Source of the DNA: Metellina segmentata
Lineage: Eukaryota; Arthropoda; Arachnida; Araneae; Tetragnathidae
Length of the DNA stretch: 64,000 bases
NCBI GenBank assembly: GCA_947359465.1
Contig: OX375876.1
Coordinates: 71,058,998-71,122,997, forward strand
Direction of reading: 5' to 3'
Positions 48,029 through 57,988 of this stretch are shown in pieces; positions within the stretch are counted from its first letter, which is position 1, and every line of letters starts with the position of its first letter. The notes beneath the pieces were generated by a model. That model worked only from the letters and a program-made list of their open reading frames with translations. It did no database searches and was not told the DNA's origin. The position numbers and the translations under genes were made by a program.

Positions 48029-48391
48029 TGAACCGGTGTTATCATCGTTTCAATGATAATGAATTAAATGAACTATATTGACGAACTAAACAACTTTAAT
48101 GCATATAAAATTAAAAGCACAACATAAAACTCACATACCCATGGTCCTCTCGGTAACTCCGTTATTCTCGCTAGCTCAGCGCGGCTTGGGTCGGTCAGCT
48201 TCCTTCGGTCTCTCTCAATTCCCCTGCCTTCTCCAGTGTGTGGTTATCCAGCCTGGTTTTTTCTGTCGAGTTGAGAAGTGTTGCTTTTACGGGATGGAAA
48301 AGGCAAGAGGGGTTGCCGCAGAGAGCTGGACCTGGGGTTGCTAGGTCGTGTTACCAGCGTAGTGATGAACATGATACATTTCATCGTATCA
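48029..48391 (-). repeat. 5' LTR of the minus-strand element
   Basis: Same length as its partner at 46636. It differs by a few substitutions, such as CTAGCTCAG for CCAGCTCAG and CATCGTATC for CAACGTATC. Confidence 0.85.
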
Positions 48392-48604
48392 GTAATTATG
48401 TATGGCGGTAACTTGTATTATATTCTATCGAATAGCAATATAATACGCTGCGGCACCTCATACGTATTTTTCAATGACATAACATCAGAATTTTTATATT
48501 TTGACTTGTGTCACTTTTCTTGCCGGGGTGCGATATATGAGCAGTTATTACACCCGTGTAGGATGCACAAAAAAACGATATATTCGCGGTCCGCTTGTCT
48601 AACG

Positions 48605-48800
48605 GTAAGTAGGTGGTATTTTATTAACGTTACACTGAAGCAACACAACGGGCTATTGGCAACAGTCCGGGATCAAACCCCGAAGTGACAGATCCGATGA
48701 CCATACGAGGCAACACCTGAGCTGGCACCCCACTATCCAAACTTCCATACCATGGCAACGTGAGGACATTTGAGGTCACGATAGATTTAGCCTGCAAAAG
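48605..48800 (-). mobile_element. SINE-1 copy, headless
   Basis: Tail to middle: AACGTTACACTGAAGCAACA, GTCCGGGATCAAACCCC, GAGCTGGCACCCCACTATCC, AACGTGAGGACATTTGAGG. It stops after CACGATAGATTTAGCCTGC. A detached head-like piece (GGATTCCAACTCGCAACTCC) at 49150-49205 may have belonged to it. Confidence 0.75.
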
Positions 48801-49310
48801 CCGCTCTGGAATATTTCTTAAACCCGAAAGAATCCATGCATTAATTCAACTAATAGATATGGTTATTTAGTCATTAAATATGTTTCAGAATAAAAGTAAT
48901 ACAACACTTCACGGAATCCTGCTTCTCTCACAGAGATAAATTTTCTTATGCAATGATTTTTTTCTGAAATATCACTGCCACAGCTTTTTACAGTAAATAA
49001 ATGTTCGCATGGTTCTAAAAGAAATCTCATGGAAATAATGAACTATAAATATATCGCTTTAGAAAAGCAAAACACCTTATTAACTATCACTCGCAATTAG
49101 ACAAATAGAAAAAAGAGATTTAACGTGCACTAGGCCTATTTATACACGACGGTCTTTGGTTGGATTCCAACTCGCAACTCCCCGATTACTAGTCCAAACG
49201 GAACTGCAATTTTAATTATTTCACACTTGTGTGTTAGGTTATTTGTGTAATAAATATGGCTCTGATATTCTTCTTGTTCTTCCTGGCATTGCATTTTGTA
49301 TTGCCATGAA
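48801..49310. other. AT-rich DNA up to the gypsy insertion site
   Basis: No gene. It includes the possible SINE head at 49150-49205 and ends in TACA, the target site duplicated by the gypsy element. Confidence 0.5.
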
Positions 49311-49314
49311 TACA
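49311..49314. repeat. Target-site duplication TACA (left)
   Basis: Matches TACA at 54600-54603. Four-base duplications are usual for many Ty3/gypsy elements. Confidence 0.8.
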
Positions 49315-49616
49315 TGTAGGAGTGAAACTACTAACCTCCCCAGTCCTCACCAACAGCGCCCTCTACCTCCTATGGGCTGCGCGAGCAGCGAGCGACAGAG
49401 AAGGAAGTCAAACATTAAAGAGGAAGGTTATTCCTCGGATGTGCTGAAAGGACTTACTTGAATGAGCAAGACGTGCTCACCGATGTTTGTGGTTTGTGCC
49501 AGACGGGCATAAAGTATATTTTTCTGTATATATTCATCTGTAACTATTCATCAGCTGCACCTTAATCATTAATTAAATCTTATTTACCGGAACTGTGTGT
49601 GAACTCAATTATTACA
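49315..49616 (+). repeat. 5' LTR of the gypsy element
   Basis: 302 bases, TGTAGGAGTG to ATTATTACA. It carries 3 bases (ATT) where the other LTR has 11. Confidence 0.95.
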
Positions 49617-49619
49617 AAA

Positions 49620-49637
49620 TGGGAGCTCGGAAGGGAT
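49620..49637 (+). promoter_or_regulatory. Putative primer-binding site
   Basis: TGGGAGCTCGGAAGGGAT starts three bases after the LTR with the TGG expected opposite a tRNA CCA end. I could not assign the tRNA. Confidence 0.5.
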
Positions 49638-49884
49638 GCACGGACATTCCGGTGTGAAGTAGGTGTTTTAATGATAGTTTTAAAACAGGTGAATTAAATG
49701 CTGAACTTTGTGTGCGTGTACTCTGAACTGTTCTGTGGATTCTCTGAACTGTCTGAGTGATTCAGTGTGATTCTTCTGTGGATTAACCCCCTGGACAGCA
49801 ATCATCATAAAAACGTGGATACAGTGAATATCACCTGGAACTCTGATCTTCCGGACAGCAATCTTGTAAGTACAATTTTTGAAA

Positions 49885-52350
49885 ATGACATTCTTACAAA
49901 GAGCACGAAAGATTGATCTCCTAAATCTCAGCGATGAATTAGGATTAATTGTACAACCTGGTGCTAAAATCCCTGAGATAGTGGAACTTATTACTAAAGA
50001 TGATAAGTACGAGGAAAGATTTGCGAAAATTCGCTTAGAAGTTATCTCTGCCGATCGGCAAGAGACAGAAAATCGAGAATTTGAATTGAGAAAATTAGAA
50101 CTTGAAGCGAAAGTGAAGACTGATAGTCATGTTTCTTCAACAGTCCCGAAAACGCAAAACTTGTTAAAATTAATGCCTCATTATAATATGGGTAGCGATA
50201 TTAGTGTCTATCTGTCATTGTTTGAGAGACAGATAAATCGTATTGAAATTCTCAAGGAAGATTGGGTCACGCATTTACTCCCATTACTTCCATTAGAAAT
50301 TATCAATATTGTTGCCAGAGAACCCGATCCAGATGCTAACGAATACAGTCATGTTAAAACATTGCTTCTAAAACGTTTCAAGTTAAGCCCTGAACAATTC
50401 CGACAAAAAATTGTTGCCCATAAAAAAGAACCGTCTGCCTCTTGGCGCGATTTTGCTTTTGAACTGGAAAATTATTTTGATGAATGGACATCCGGATTAA
50501 GCGTCAAAACTTTCGAAGATTTAAAACAACTTTTGGTTTCGGACCAACTGAAACAGAAAATAACCTCTGAAGTACGTGAACGTTTTATAGATGAGCTGCC
50601 AAAAATTAAACATATCGAGGAACTAGTTAACAGATTAGATGATTATGAGACTGCGCGTCGTAATTTCAAAAAAGAAACTAACCGAAACACGTATGAAAAT
50701 ATCAATAAGAAGCCATTTATCAAGGTTCATGAAAACGCAGCATCAGTCGTTCGTGCTCAACCAATTGATTACAAATCAAAATATAAGTACAATTATGGTA
50801 TTAAGCACGAAAATAGAGCAAAAATACGTTGTTTTAACTGTAATTTATACGGGCACAAAGCCTTTGAATGTTTAAATAAGAAAGAAGGTCCGAAATGCTC
50901 AAAGTGTTTTAAGTTGGGACATATTTCTACTTCTTGTGACCAAACAGATGTAAATAAAGCTCTAATTACCAGCAATAATAATCGTAAAAGTAAAATCGAA
51001 ACAACTGTGATAATTCAAGATTTTAAAATAAATGCTCTATTAGATACTGGATCAGAATTGTCCATGATCAGTTATGAATGTTATATTAAAATTGGGTCTC
51101 CAAACTTATCCTTTAATAATGTATCATTAACAGGAATTGGAAGTGAAAATATTTCTCCGTTAGGATTTTTTCATACTAAGATATCTTTTGATAATTGTTC
51201 TGTTGAAAGTGATATTTATGTGCTAAAAAAACTGTGTACTGAAGCTATTATTGGAACTGATGTGCTCAACAAATTGAATATTTCCTTAAATGAGAACGGT
51301 GTAGAAATTAGGGGTATGAGAAATACATTTCATGTAAGCTTTGTAGCAATAAAATCTGATCACACTTTCGTTTTATCAAACCCCAAGCCTCCCTGCATTC
51401 AAAAAAGAATATCCTCTGTGTTTAATGTCATGAACCCCCCGCACGATTCCAGCTGTGAGCATGTTATGACTAATCCGAACTCTGCACTTGAGAAAGATTT
51501 TTTATTTTGTGTTAGCGAAGCAATCCATTTGAACGAAATTGATCTATCTGGTATTATGAGTAGTAAACACAGACAGGAAGTGGTATCACAAATTCAAAAT
51601 TACGAGCCGCGAAAAATAAATAAAACGGATTTCAAAATGAGTATAGTTCTGAATGATGAAATTCCAGTAACGGAAAGACCACGACGTTTTGGTTTTGCGG
51701 AGCAAAAAATAATAAACGATCAAGTTCAATCTTGGCTTTCTGAGGGAATTATTCAAAACAGTTTTTCAAATTATGCTGCACCTGTTGTACTGTGTAACAA
51801 GAAAGACGGCTCGCATCGGCTCTGTATTGACTACAGAAAACTAAATAAGAAAGTCATTAAAGATAAATACCCTCTCCCTTTAATAGAAGACGTTCTAGAT
51901 AAATTGGAAACATCGAATGTTTATACTTCACTTGATCTCAAGAATGGATTCTTCCATGTGGAAATCGAAAAGGCTAGCAGAAAATACACCGCATTTGTTA
52001 CTCATAACGGACAGTATGAATTTGTTAAAGCTCCATTTGGTCTGTGTACATCTCCAAATGTATTTATGCGATTCGTTAATAATGTCTTCAGAGAACTAAT
52101 TCATGCCAACACGGTCGTAGTTTACTTAGACGATATTATTATTCCTTCACAGGATGAAGCAGAAGGCTTAGAAAAACTGAAACGCGTTTTAAAAGTCGCC
52201 GCGGACAATGGTCTAGAACTTAATTTCAAAAAGTGCCAATTCTTAAAAAGAAAAATAGAATTTCTCGGATATGTAATTGAAAATGGTACAATTCAACCAT
52301 CACCCAGTAAAACTGGCTGTAAAAAAATTTTCCTATCCCTAAATCGGTAA
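49885..52350 (+). CDS. gag-pol: gag-pol polyprotein, first part (gag, protease, reverse transcriptase)
   Basis: About 821 codons from the ATG at 49885 (MTFLQRARKIDLLNLSDELG); an upstream in-frame TTG is not a likely start. The gag capsid region spans ~80-300. Two CCHC zinc knuckles, CFNCNLYGHKAFEC (~315) and CSKCFKLGHISTSC (~338), would bind the element's RNA. Protease: ALLDTGSELSMIS (~384), the DTG active site. Reverse transcriptase: KKDGSHRLCIDYRKLN (~646), SLDLKNGFFHV (~682) and the catalytic VVYLDDIII (~746). Gag and pol share one frame with no stop between them. The frame ends at a TAA (52348) shortly after an A7 run at 52321-52327, before the reverse transcriptase connection ends; the remaining pol is in another frame from ~52323. 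Confidence 0.93.
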   Translation: MTFLQRARKIDLLNLSDELGLIVQPGAKIPEIVELITKDDKYEERFAKIRLEVISADRQETENREFELRKLELEAKVKTDSHVSSTVPKTQNLLKLMPHYNMGSDISVYLSLFERQINRIEILKEDWVTHLLPLLPLEIINIVAREPDPDANEYSHVKTLLLKRFKLSPEQFRQKIVAHKKEPSASWRDFAFELENYFDEWTSGLSVKTFEDLKQLLVSDQLKQKITSEVRERFIDELPKIKHIEELVNRLDDYETARRNFKKETNRNTYENINKKPFIKVHENAASVVRAQPIDYKSKYKYNYGIKHENRAKIRCFNCNLYGHKAFECLNKKEGPKCSKCFKLGHISTSCDQTDVNKALITSNNNRKSKIETTVIIQDFKINALLDTGSELSMISYECYIKIGSPNLSFNNVSLTGIGSENISPLGFFHTKISFDNCSVESDIYVLKKLCTEAIIGTDVLNKLNISLNENGVEIRGMRNTFHVSFVAIKSDHTFVLSNPKPPCIQKRISSVFNVMNPPHDSSCEHVMTNPNSALEKDFLFCVSEAIHLNEIDLSGIMSSKHRQEVVSQIQNYEPRKINKTDFKMSIVLNDEIPVTERPRRFGFAEQKIINDQVQSWLSEGIIQNSFSNYAAPVVLCNKKDGSHRLCIDYRKLNKKVIKDKYPLPLIEDVLDKLETSNVYTSLDLKNGFFHVEIEKASRKYTAFVTHNGQYEFVKAPFGLCTSPNVFMRFVNNVFRELIHANTVVVYLDDIIIPSQDEAEGLEKLKRVLKVAADNGLELNFKKCQFLKRKIEFLGYVIENGTIQPSPSKTGCKKIFLSLNR

Positions 52351-54152
52351 AACAAGTGCAATCATTTCTAGGACTGACGGGATACTTCCGTAAATTTATC
52401 CCACAATACACGTTAATCGCTAAGCCATTAAGCGACTTATTACGAAAAGAAAAAGTATTCACTATTGGAGTGGAACAATTAGAATCATTTAACAAACTGA
52501 AGGACATTTTGTCTCATAAACCTGTTTTACATATTTTTAAACAGGGAGTACCTCTGGAATTGCATACTGATGCAAGTAGTCTCGGATTTGGATCTGTATT
52601 ATTAATGAAAACCGATGATGGAAATTTACACCCGATACAATACATGAGCAAAAAAACAACACCCCAACAGGAAAAATATTGCAGTTACGAGCTCGAAGCG
52701 TTGGCAGTAATTGAATCTTTAAAGAAATTTAGGAACTATTTGTTAGGTTCAAAGTTCAGGATTGTAACTGACTGCGCTGCTTTCCAGAAAACACTATCAA
52801 AGAAAGAGCTTGCTCCAAAAGTAGCTCGTTGGGCCTTGTTCCTAGAAGAATTCGATTACGAAATTGTTCATAGATCAGGAACTTCCATGAAACATGTAGA
52901 CGCTCTTAGTCGTAACGCCGTTATGGTCGTTACACGAGCACAAGACGAATTGACGACTAAAATAATATTTGCTCAAAATGAGGACGAACAGATAAAATTA
53001 ATCAAAACCTTGGTTGAGAAGGGTGAAGAAAAGGGTTACTTTGTTAAAAACGACATTTTGTATAAATTTGAAAACGGAAGAGATCTCGTAGTAGTACCAG
53101 AAGCGTTACAAAACGAAATTATACGGAAAGTGCATAAAAATGGTCATTTTGCTACCGCAAAGACAGAAAAAATACTAGAGCAAGAATTTTATATCCCAAA
53201 AGTACGAAACAAAATTGAAAGTGTAATTGCTAATTGTGTAGATTGTATTCTGTATAATAGAAAGCATGGTAAGGGTGAAGGCTTTTTGAATCCTATACCA
53301 AAAGAAAGCATTCCATTAAGTACTTACCATATAGATTTCATTGGACCCCTTCCGTCTACAAATAAACGATACCAACATATTTTTACTGTCGTAGATGCGT
53401 TTACAAAATTCACTTGGTTCTACCCTGTAAAATCGCCATCCTCACAGGAAGCTGTTGATAAATTAAAATTACAGCAAACGGTATTTGGAAATCTTGCCAG
53501 GATAATTACCGACAGAGGTTCTGCCTTTACTGCAAATGAGTTTGAAACTTACTGCACCGATGAAGGAGTAGAACATGTGAAAATCACGACTGGAATCCCC
53601 AGAGGAAACGGACAGATTGAACGAATGCACAGGATACTAATACCTGTTTTGGCAAAGCTTTCTCACGAAGATCCGGCCAAATGGTTCAGATATGTGTCCA
53701 ACGTACAACGCGTGATCAACAGTACACCATCAAGAAGTACCAAGTACACCCCATTTGAACTGATGTTGGGAACGAGAATGAAAAACAAAGAAGACGTGAG
53801 AATCAACGAAGTACTGAATGAAGAGTATTTAAATCATCTGATGCTTGAACGTGATGAGATGAGGAACGACGCTAAAAGAAACATCCTACAGCTACAAGAA
53901 GAAAATAGAAGACAGTTTAACAAGAAGAGAAAGAAACCCCATCTCTACAAGCTGAATGACTTAGTTGCCATTCAAAGGACTCAGTATGGGACCGGCTTAA
54001 AACTGAGAGCCAAGTTTTACGGCCCTTACAAAGTCACATCTGTCAAACTCAACGACCGGTATGATGTAGAAAAGGTCGGATGCCATGACGGACCTAACCA
54101 GACATCTACCGCTGCCGACCATATGAAACCATGGTCGAATAACCTGCGCTAG
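52323..54152 (+). CDS. pol: gag-pol polyprotein, second part (RNase H, integrase)
   Basis: Open in the -1 frame relative to the first part, with no proper ATG near its beginning (the first usable codon in some tools is the GTG at 52356), so it is a continuation, not a separate gene. Numbering from 52356: the end of the reverse transcriptase is SFLGLTGYFRKFI (2-15). RNase H has Asp72 (HTDASS), Glu112/114 (YELEA), Asp139 (VTDCAAF) and Asp182 (VDALSR). The integrase zinc motif is His260, His264, Cys294 and Cys297. The integrase core is Asp327 (HIDFIGPL), Asp386 (ITDRGSAF) and Glu422 (NGQIERMH), a DD35E spacing. A basic C-terminal tail (KKRKKPHLYKLNDLVA) and a GPY-type module (KFYGPYKV) follow. 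The stop is at 54150. Confidence 0.92.
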   Translation, partial: KNFPIPKSVKQVQSFLGLTGYFRKFIPQYTLIAKPLSDLLRKEKVFTIGVEQLESFNKLKDILSHKPVLHIFKQGVPLELHTDASSLGFGSVLLMKTDDGNLHPIQYMSKKTTPQQEKYCSYELEALAVIESLKKFRNYLLGSKFRIVTDCAAFQKTLSKKELAPKVARWALFLEEFDYEIVHRSGTSMKHVDALSRNAVMVVTRAQDELTTKIIFAQNEDEQIKLIKTLVEKGEEKGYFVKNDILYKFENGRDLVVVPEALQNEIIRKVHKNGHFATAKTEKILEQEFYIPKVRNKIESVIANCVDCILYNRKHGKGEGFLNPIPKESIPLSTYHIDFIGPLPSTNKRYQHIFTVVDAFTKFTWFYPVKSPSSQEAVDKLKLQQTVFGNLARIITDRGSAFTANEFETYCTDEGVEHVKITTGIPRGNGQIERMHRILIPVLAKLSHEDPAKWFRYVSNVQRVINSTPSRSTKYTPFELMLGTRMKNKEDVRINEVLNEEYLNHLMLERDEMRNDAKRNILQLQEENRRQFNKKRKKPHLYKLNDLVAIQRTQYGTGLKLRAKFYGPYKVTSVKLNDRYDVEKVGCHDGPNQTSTAADHMKPWSNNLR

Positions 54153-54289
54153 TGAATGTACATAGAACAAGATACCTTCTTTCCTTTTTTTTTCTTTTGT
54201 ATTTTTCAGGTTCATCTTTCTGTATACCTTTCATTTGATGTGTTGTGGAGTTGCCAGCCGAGGACGTCTGTACGCAGGACGGCCGAATC

Positions 54290-54599
54290 TGTAGGAGTGA
54301 AACTACTAACCTCCCCAGTCCTCACCAACAGCGCCCTCTACCTCCTATGGGCTGCGCGAGCAGCGAGCGACAGAGAAGGAAGTCAAACATTAAAGAGGAA
54401 GGTTGCATGACACATCCTCGGATGTGCTGAAAGGACTTACTTGAATGAGCAAGACGTGCTCACCGATGTTTGTGGTTTGTGCCAGACGGGCATAAAGTAT
54501 ATTTTTCTGTATATATTCATCTGTAACTATTCATCAGCTGCACCTTAATCATTAATTAAATCTTATTTACCGGAACTGTGTGTGAACTCAATTATTACA
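54290..54599 (+). repeat. 3' LTR of the gypsy element
   Basis: 310 bases, same ends as the 5' LTR. It has GCATGACACAT where the 5' copy has ATT; the rest is identical by eye. Confidence 0.95.
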
Positions 54600-54603
54600 T
54601 ACA
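54600..54603. repeat. Target-site duplication TACA (right)
   Basis: Pairs with 49311-49314. Confidence 0.8.
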
Positions 54604-54756
54604 TAACATACATAGATTATGGCTATTCGATCTATGCGTTGCATTTTTTTGTTGCAATTTAATAACTTTATGTGATACGTGAAAAGTATATTTGATAAAT
54701 TCAAGGAATGGAAATCTAGTATATATGTTTCTTGAACACAAATAACAAAACTTTAA

Positions 54757-54896
54757 TAGCTGTTGTTGTTGTTGTCGTGCGGGCCATATATGGCCCAATT
54801 GGGGGTGCCATTGCCCCGGAGGGTTGGACTTCTTCATACATGACACATCCTTTTTACAGGAAGGTCCCTTTCACACATCCATTCACTCACACATAG
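54757..54896 (-). mobile_element. SINE-2 fragment, 3' part
   Basis: It matches the end of the copy at 61050 in reverse: TTGTTGTTGTTGTCG, GGGCCATATATGGCCC, CCATTGCCCCGGAGGG, then TCATACATGACACATCC and CCATTCACTCACACAT. The tRNA-like head is absent. Confidence 0.85.
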
Positions 54897-55904
54897 CTGA
54901 TGTACTTAAAGTTTATGTGATAGCTAATATGAAATTTCTATTATTTGTCAAAACGGAGAAAATTCAATGATTTCATCAATAATTTCGACTATATGTATTT
55001 TCTCTACATCAATCGGACCTTCAAACATTTCATATTAGCAATCCAAAAATGGCTGGATCCAATGACTTGTAATTTGAAGAATTAATATAGTGATTTGAGA
55101 TTTTGTATCCATAATTCGTTAAAAGATGTATTTTAATTTATTTTACATATTTTAAGTTTCTGATATATTTTCAAATGGGGAGGTTTTAGATCTATTTGAC
55201 GATTTACACAAATTTCCTCTTTTGCACTTACCAAAGTCTCTGTATTGTTATTAAAAACATTTACTCCTTAGTAAAGTTTGTAACTAAAAAGAGTCCATTG
55301 AGAGGTATCTGTAGAAAATCTTTTTTGAACGTCTGGAAAATTACGATCGACGACACTAAGTCGCTTAAAATAATGGCTACTATAAAAACAAATTGCTTCT
55401 ACTTTTATAATTAACCTTAGATATATTTATATCCTTAATAATCTATAAATTTTTTCTAGTTTAATGAAGCATAGCTTAAAAATGATTTCGATGAACATAA
55501 GTGCTTTAAAAGAGTTTGTTCAAATTGAATTCATTAATCAAAAACACAAAGAGTAACAACGCATATTTGGAGTCTTACGATAGCAACTTTGAAATTAATT
55601 ATTCAGTTTAATGTAGAGTCCTTTTTACTACCTTCAAGCATAAAGTAATTAAATATAAACGAAATAAATTCATGTGCACAATGTCTATAATTATTAAAAC
55701 TATTTCAAATTTTAAAACAACAAAAAGTAATTAGGTTGAATTTAATGAACGTAATGAGTCGAAAGAATGTCGTATATAATAAATTACAAAAAACCAAAGG
55801 CATCGTATAAAAATCTATTTAGTTTAATAACAGGCCAGAAGCTATACTTATTAATCGGCTTATCTAAGCGTTTGAATGTGCGATTCACTGCGAAGAGAAA
55901 AAAA
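54897..55904. other. AT-rich intergenic DNA
   Basis: No gene or repeat is recognised. The longest frame (55196-55414, +) is Lys/Phe/Tyr-rich and looks incidental. Confidence 0.5.
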
Positions 55905-56090
55905 AAACGGGCTATGGTTGATGGTCAAGGTTAAATCCTGAAGGGAAAGATGGCAGGTCAACACCTCGTAATTTTGAATTTTAAAAGAGAGCTAGGTTAA
56001 TACTTTAGATTACATCCCACTCCCAACCTTCTACATCACAACAACGTGAGGACATTTGAAGTCACGACAGACTTAACGTGCACCAGCCGC
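55905..56090 (-). mobile_element. SINE-1 copy, lacking both ends
   Basis: It runs from CGGGCTATGGTTGATGGTC to AACGTGAGGACATTTGAAGT and CGTGCACCAGCCGCC. Confidence 0.75.
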
Positions 56091-56806
56091 CATGTGCTAT
56101 TAATTTCGGGTGAAATCTATTAAATAAAAATCTTTAAATATTTTCGTAAACACTAAAATATTCCAAAATTGTAATATGTTTCAAAGCTATACAGAGTGCT
56201 TGGAAAGTAACTATCCTTTTTATACATTGTTTTGTGTTTCAAATGAATAAAACGCATGGAAACTGTAAATGTCTAAAAAGCTTAACCTTTACGCTGCTGA
56301 AGATAGACAATTGTTACCACTAAAATTTAGTTTACACCAGCGGCATGGTATAGATTTGTGTACTGTGGATCCCTTTTAAGTGACCGCTGGCATCGATCAC
56401 CATTTACGAGCTATCAGCGATTGACCTTCTGGAGGGTTCCTCCTTTTGTTCGATACCCTACCTTGTTCACCTTGATGTATGAACACTTTGGGGAAAAGGC
56501 AGAACGTGACTTCGGTGATATCGATCCCACACCAAACGATACGCCACACAGTACTATGAAAGGAAGGCGTCAGTCGTAAATGCCACTCAAGGCTCTATCG
56601 GACAAGTTAGGTAGTTAGGTAAGCGGGGTCAGACATTCAAGCGAAAGAGCCGTTCTGTGAGACGATTTTTTAATCTAAGTGCCCCATAGTAATTGTTAAT
56701 ATAGGCACTTTTGCTTATCAAATCTCATCGATCAGTGTTATCATGGTAAATCTTTTCCAAAAATTAGGTAAATTAACTCTTTCAGTTAATATCCTCTTGT
56801 TATGTT
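56091..56806. other. Unassigned DNA
   Basis: A GC-richer block at 56280-56640 contains a 73-codon plus frame (YPTLFTLMYEHFGEKAERDF). No family is recognised; decayed transposon sequence is possible. Confidence 0.35.
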
Positions 56807-56925
56807 ACGAGGTGTTGTCCTCGAATCTTTCCCTTAAGGGACTGATTCCGGACCGTCGTCAATAGCCCGTTGTGTTGCTCTAGTACGACGTTAACTAAAA
56901 AATTACCATTACCATTACCTCTTGT
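56807..56925 (+). mobile_element. SINE-1 fragment, 3' half
   Basis: ACGAGGTGTTGTCCTCGAAT through GCCCGTTGTGTTGCTCTAGT, ending in an (ACCATT)n-like tail. Confidence 0.85.
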
Positions 56926-57539
56926 TATGAAATTTGCACACTGATTGTTTTTTGCTAAAAGCTCTATGTTAAAATTTTTCTCCAAAAATATTCAGTAGTT
57001 TCCAAGTAATAACATAAAATGTAGTCAAAAATTTGAAAAAAAAAAAAAATAGCAAACATTAAGAAGACTTATGCACATAATTTTCTATATGTTGTAAAAA
57101 TTGTTATTTATCTAGTAGTTTGTACACATATAAATCAAATTATCTCTAAATTTGGTTAGTGTTATACCCAACCACAAAGCAAAAAACATGAAAAAATTGA
57201 AAAAATAGTATAATCTAAGCGACATCTTATACCAAGATTTCAAAAATTTGGTGCATAATGAGTTTCTTATGTGTGCATAGATGCAACAGGTTTCAAGGAT
57301 TAACCAAAAATGTAAACTAATAATTTAAAACCAGATGCGCAGGCAACACTTTGAAGAATATCAAAAATTTTCAATCGAAGAAAAAGCATTTTTCGAAGAA
57401 ATAAAAAAGCGAGAAAATAAAAGTGAATAAAGTGACTTACTATAATTATGTACTATATGTTTCATATTCTTATATATGCAACTCCGTCAAAAATTATTGA
57501 GGGGGGGGGAGGGAACTACTAATTTGTTGACCTCGTCAT

Positions 57540-57655
57540 CTGAACCGTGGTTCTAAATTACGAGTCGTTATCCATTGGTATCGACACAGGACTGTCACCA
57601 ATAGTCACTTTTGTTGCTTCAGAGCGAACGTTAATTGCCTTACCTTCCTATAAAC
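57540..57655 (+). mobile_element. SINE-1 fragment, diverged 3' half
   Basis: It has CTGAACCGTGGTTCTAAATT and ACAGGACTGTCACCAATAGT and lies head-to-tail directly before the full copy at 57661. Confidence 0.65.
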
Positions 57656-57660
57656 CGTCG

Positions 57661-57988
57661 CCGACCAACCGGTATAGTGGTTAAGGTGTTAGCCTCTAGA
57701 TCGGAAGATTCCTGGTTCGAATCCGGGTCCGGGCATGGATGTTTGTAAACGTATGGTGTAGAGGCGGCTGGTGCACCTTAAATCTGTCGTGGCCGAAAGT
57801 CCTCACGTAGGGTTGGTGTGGAAGTTTGGAGAGTGGGGTGCCAGTTAAGGTGTTGCTTCGTCATCTGACCGTGTTCAAAATTACGAGGTGTTGTCCTCGG
57901 ATCTTTCCCTTGAGGGACTGATCCCGGACCGTCTTCAATAGCCCGTTGTGTTGCTCTCGTACGACGTTAACTAAAATTACCATTACCT
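57661..57988 (+). mobile_element. SINE-1, full-length copy (tRNA-derived)
   Basis: The head (57661-57735) folds like a tRNA: an A-box-like GGTATAGTGGTTAAGGTGTT and a perfect B box GGTTCGAATCC at 57714-57724, the internal RNA polymerase III promoter. The body carries GGTGCACCTTAAATCTGTCG, TCCTCACGTAGGGTTGGTG, CATCTGACCGTGTTCAAAAT and GGGACTGATCCCGGACCGTC. The tail is ACTAAAATTACCATTACC. SINEs are copied by a partner LINE, none of which is in this window. This is the reference copy for the many fragments listed. Confidence 0.85.

Larger units (their letters stand above)
46636..48391 (-). mobile_element. Internally deleted LTR retrotransposon
   Basis: Two 363-base direct repeats (46636-46998 and 48029-48391) start TGAACCGGTG and end CGTATCA as written on the plus strand. 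A GTAA target duplication flanks them (46632-46635 and 48392-48395). The minus-strand orientation is shown by the primer site next to the right LTR and a purine tract next to the left LTR. The interior is only ~1.03 kb with a decayed gag and no pol, so it can move only with helper proteins. The two LTRs differ at only a handful of sites. Confidence 0.85.
49315..54599 (+). mobile_element. Full-length Ty3/gypsy LTR retrotransposon
   Basis: Structure: 5' LTR, primer site, leader, fused gag-pol frame, 3' LTR, 4-bp target duplication. Order in pol is protease, reverse transcriptase, RNase H, integrase, which defines Ty3/gypsy (Copia has integrase first). There is no third frame for an envelope-like protein. 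The LTRs are identical by eye except for one short block, so the insertion is young. One frameshift separates reverse transcriptase from RNase H. I see no clear polypurine tract before the 3' LTR, which is odd for an otherwise complete element. Confidence 0.95.

Noticed and set aside
49231..49461. Small ORF over the gypsy LTR as a gene
   Set aside because: The same peptide is repeated in the 3' LTR (54245-54430); it is LTR sequence, not a separate gene.
52315..52350. Programmed -1 frameshift site in the gypsy pol
   Set aside because: The zero-frame codons around the A7 run do not form an X-XXY-YYZ heptamer, and recoding inside the reverse transcriptase/RNase H junction would be unusual.
57661..57735. 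Functional tRNA gene
   Set aside because: The cloverleaf-like head continues into a conserved SINE body found in many other places; pairing of the acceptor stem is not convincing.
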